Shown: piece by piece, positions 6,867-7,788 of the stretch
Layout: the number at the start of each line of letters is the position of its first letter
Numbering within the stretch: the first letter of the stretch is position 1
DNA from: Microthrixaceae bacterium
Lineage (GTDB): Bacteria; Actinomycetota; Acidimicrobiia; Acidimicrobiales; Acidimicrobilacustridaceae
Assembly: GCA_947455015.1 (NCBI GenBank)
Contig: CANGMY010000060.1
Span: 1-7,788, forward strand
Length of the DNA: 7,788 nucleotides
Reading direction: 5' to 3'
Notes under the pieces: generated by a model
What the model was told of the DNA's origin: nothing
Database searches by the model: none
What the model saw: only the letters and a program-made list of their open reading frames with translations
Program-made: the position numbers and the translations under genes

Positions 6867-6890
6867 CAGGGATCTGGCATTTGGTCCCTG
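6867..6890 (+). terminator. Weak hairpin after the dimethylformamidase-like gene
   Basis: CAGGGATC (6867-6874) pairs with GGTCCCTG (6883-6890), giving an 8-bp stem with one G-U pair and an 8-base loop, 13 bases after the upstream TAA. It could end transcription before the menaquinone genes, but no U-run follows, so it may be a U-less terminator, a regulatory hairpin or chance. Confidence 0.25.
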
Positions 6891-6916
6891 CTTCGTCACT
6901 GACGCCGATCGGCCCG

Positions 6917-6922
6917 TAGGCT
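6917..6922 (+). promoter_or_regulatory. Putative -10 box (TAGGCT) of the menG-menF operon
   Basis: TAGGCT ends 6 bases before the GTG at 6929, exactly the spacing seen at the mshD-like gene, which favours a leaderless transcript starting at the GTG. No strong -35 is visible. Pattern-based inference. Confidence 0.45.
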
Positions 6923-6923
6923 G

Positions 6924-6929
6924 AGAAGG
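6924..6929 (+). promoter_or_regulatory. Shine-Dalgarno-like AGAAGG bearing on the menG start
   Basis: AGAAGG matches five of six bases of AGGAGG and lies 8 bases before the ATG at 6938, a good ribosome-binding distance. It overlaps the first base of the GTG at 6929 and so cannot serve that codon. It makes ATG 6938 (three residues shorter) a real rival start. Which is used depends on where transcription begins. Confidence 0.35.
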
Positions 6930-7639
6930 TGACCGAGATGGACAGCCAGCAACTCCCGCAAGGCGAAGAGAAAGTCCGTGCCGTTCGATCAATGTTCGAC
7001 GCGATCGCTCCCCGCTACGACCTCGTCAACCGAATCATGACGTTCCGCATGGACGTCCGCTGGCGCACACGCACTGTTCGCGACCTTGGACTTCCCGACG
7101 GCTCTCTCGTTGCTGACCTCGCGTGTGGCACTGGCGACTTCTGCCGTGAACTCCAAAAGCAAGGTCTTCGAGCAATCGGATTCGACCTTTCATTCGGAAT
7201 GCTGGCTGCAGCACGCACCTCTGCGCCGCTTGCCGAGGCCGATGCACTTTCTCTCCCTGTTCCCGATAGTTCGCTCGACGGCATCACCTGCGGGTTTGCG
7301 CTTCGAAACCTCGTCGAACTCGACGGCTTCTTCACCGAACTCGCTCGTACCGTTCGCCCCGGTGGCCGCATCGCACTGCTCGAGGTTGCCGAGCCCCCCA
7401 ATCGCTTCTTGCGTTGGGGACACTCGATCTACTTCGGTTCGATCGTCCCCAAGGTTGGCGGCCTTCTCTCCGACCCTTCGGCGTATCAGTACCTTCCAAA
7501 ATCGGTTGCGTATCTCCCGGAACCGGGCGTGATGCTGCAAAGACTCGCCGACGCCGGATTTGTGCAGGTTGAACGCCAACTGCTTTCGACCGGCATTTCG
7601 CAACTCATCACCGCAACACGGAGCGACGACCAGCAGTGA
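6929..7639 (+). CDS. menG: Demethylmenaquinone methyltransferase (MenG/UbiE family)
   Basis: Catalyses the last step of menaquinone synthesis, SAM-dependent C-methylation of demethylmenaquinone, at the membrane face in the cytoplasm. The 236-residue product is the normal length for the family. The N-terminal family signature VRSMFDAIAPRYDLVNRIMTFRMD is at about 19-42. SAM-binding motif I VADLACGTGDF is at 61-71, acidic FDLSFGML at 85-92, then GFALRNLVE (122-130), RPGGRIALLEVAEP (143-156) and AYQYLPKSVAYLP (185-197). GTG at 6929 follows a -10-like box with leaderless spacing; ATG at 6938 with an AGAAGG upstream is an alternative. Its stop overlaps the start of menF by four bases (GTGA), so the two are translationally coupled, and the pairing supports a menaquinone rather than ubiquinone role. 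Confidence 0.95.
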   Translation: MTEMDSQQLPQGEEKVRAVRSMFDAIAPRYDLVNRIMTFRMDVRWRTRTVRDLGLPDGSLVADLACGTGDFCRELQKQGLRAIGFDLSFGMLAAARTSAPLAEADALSLPVPDSSLDGITCGFALRNLVELDGFFTELARTVRPGGRIALLEVAEPPNRFLRWGHSIYFGSIVPKVGGLLSDPSAYQYLPKSVAYLPEPGVMLQRLADAGFVQVERQLLSTGISQLITATRSDDQQ

Positions 7640-7788
7640 ACCAGACCGTGGGCCTCGTCGCTCGCACTCGTGCACTCGCGGTTGATCTCGACCTCGTTGC
7701 CCTCTGCGACGACACCGACATGCTTTTCGTCACCGATGGCGTTGGCATTGTCGGTATCGGATGCGCAGCGCGAATTGCTATTCCCCGC
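7636..7788 (+). CDS. menF: Isochorismate synthase (MenF), 5' part only
   Basis: Would convert chorismate to isochorismate, the entry step of the classical menaquinone pathway. Only 51 residues are visible before the window ends. They read as the N-terminus of this chorismate-binding family: LVARTRALAVDLDLVALC, then FVTDGVGIVGIGCAARIAIP, matching the usual pattern of a strand carrying the D-G-x-G-I-V-G-x-G-x-A-A-R-I motif. The catalytic C-terminal domain lies outside the window, so the call leans on this motif and on the four-base overlap with menG. Start is GTG at 7636, with no Shine-Dalgarno. Another chorismate-utilising enzyme (salicylate or anthranilate synthase type) cannot be excluded. 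Confidence 0.75.
   Translation, partial: MNQTVGLVARTRALAVDLDLVALCDDTDMLFVTDGVGIVGIGCAARIAIPR

Noticed and set aside
1..7788. Mobile elements, CRISPR arrays, tRNA/rRNA genes, phage or defence cassettes
   Set aside because: No repeats in regular array, no transposase or integrase motifs, no tRNA-like cloverleaf in the few short gaps; nearly every base is covered by housekeeping-type genes.

Overview
The window looks like an ordinary chromosomal segment of an actinobacterium, most plausibly an uncultured Acidimicrobiia-type lineage. The evidence is a mycothiol-synthase-like acetyltransferase (mycothiol is made by Actinobacteria), a FadD19-type acyl-CoA synthetase, menaquinone genes, moderately GC-rich DNA, and starts that mostly lack a Shine-Dalgarno sequence and sit just downstream of TAnnnT -10-like boxes (leaderless style). 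The class-level placement is inference, not proof.

Layout, left to right. (1) An endonuclease III gene (nth) runs leftwards off the window edge; only its last residues are missing. (2) A 44-bp divergent intergenic region holds a perfect 11-bp inverted repeat whose two arms each carry a TAGGGT box, one facing each gene. (3) Rightwards, a short mycothiol-synthase-like GNAT gene overlaps rlmN (23S rRNA/tRNA m2A methyltransferase) by ATGA. (4) rlmN converges on, and overlaps by 76 bp, a leftward sugar-phosphate nucleotidyltransferase with a left-handed beta-helix-like tail. (5) Divergent from that gene, with a gap of only about 20 bp, a small four-helix membrane protein is followed 6 bp later by a FadD19-like acyl-CoA synthetase. 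(6) Next comes an exported or membrane-anchored protein related to the C-terminal domain of the N,N-dimethylformamidase large subunit. (7) The right end is a menaquinone pair: menG (demethylmenaquinone methyltransferase), overlapping by four bases the start of menF (isochorismate synthase), which is cut by the window end.

The genes serve general housekeeping: base excision repair, thiol redox, ribosome modification, sugar-nucleotide supply, fatty acid or steroid activation, and the respiratory quinone. I found no mobile element, CRISPR array, rRNA, tRNA or clear defence system. The points most worth a second look are the symmetric promoter palindrome at 619-650, the recurring TAnnnT-to-start spacing, the shortened MshD-like protein, the 76-bp convergent coding overlap, and the anchored dimethylformamidase-like protein of unknown substrate.
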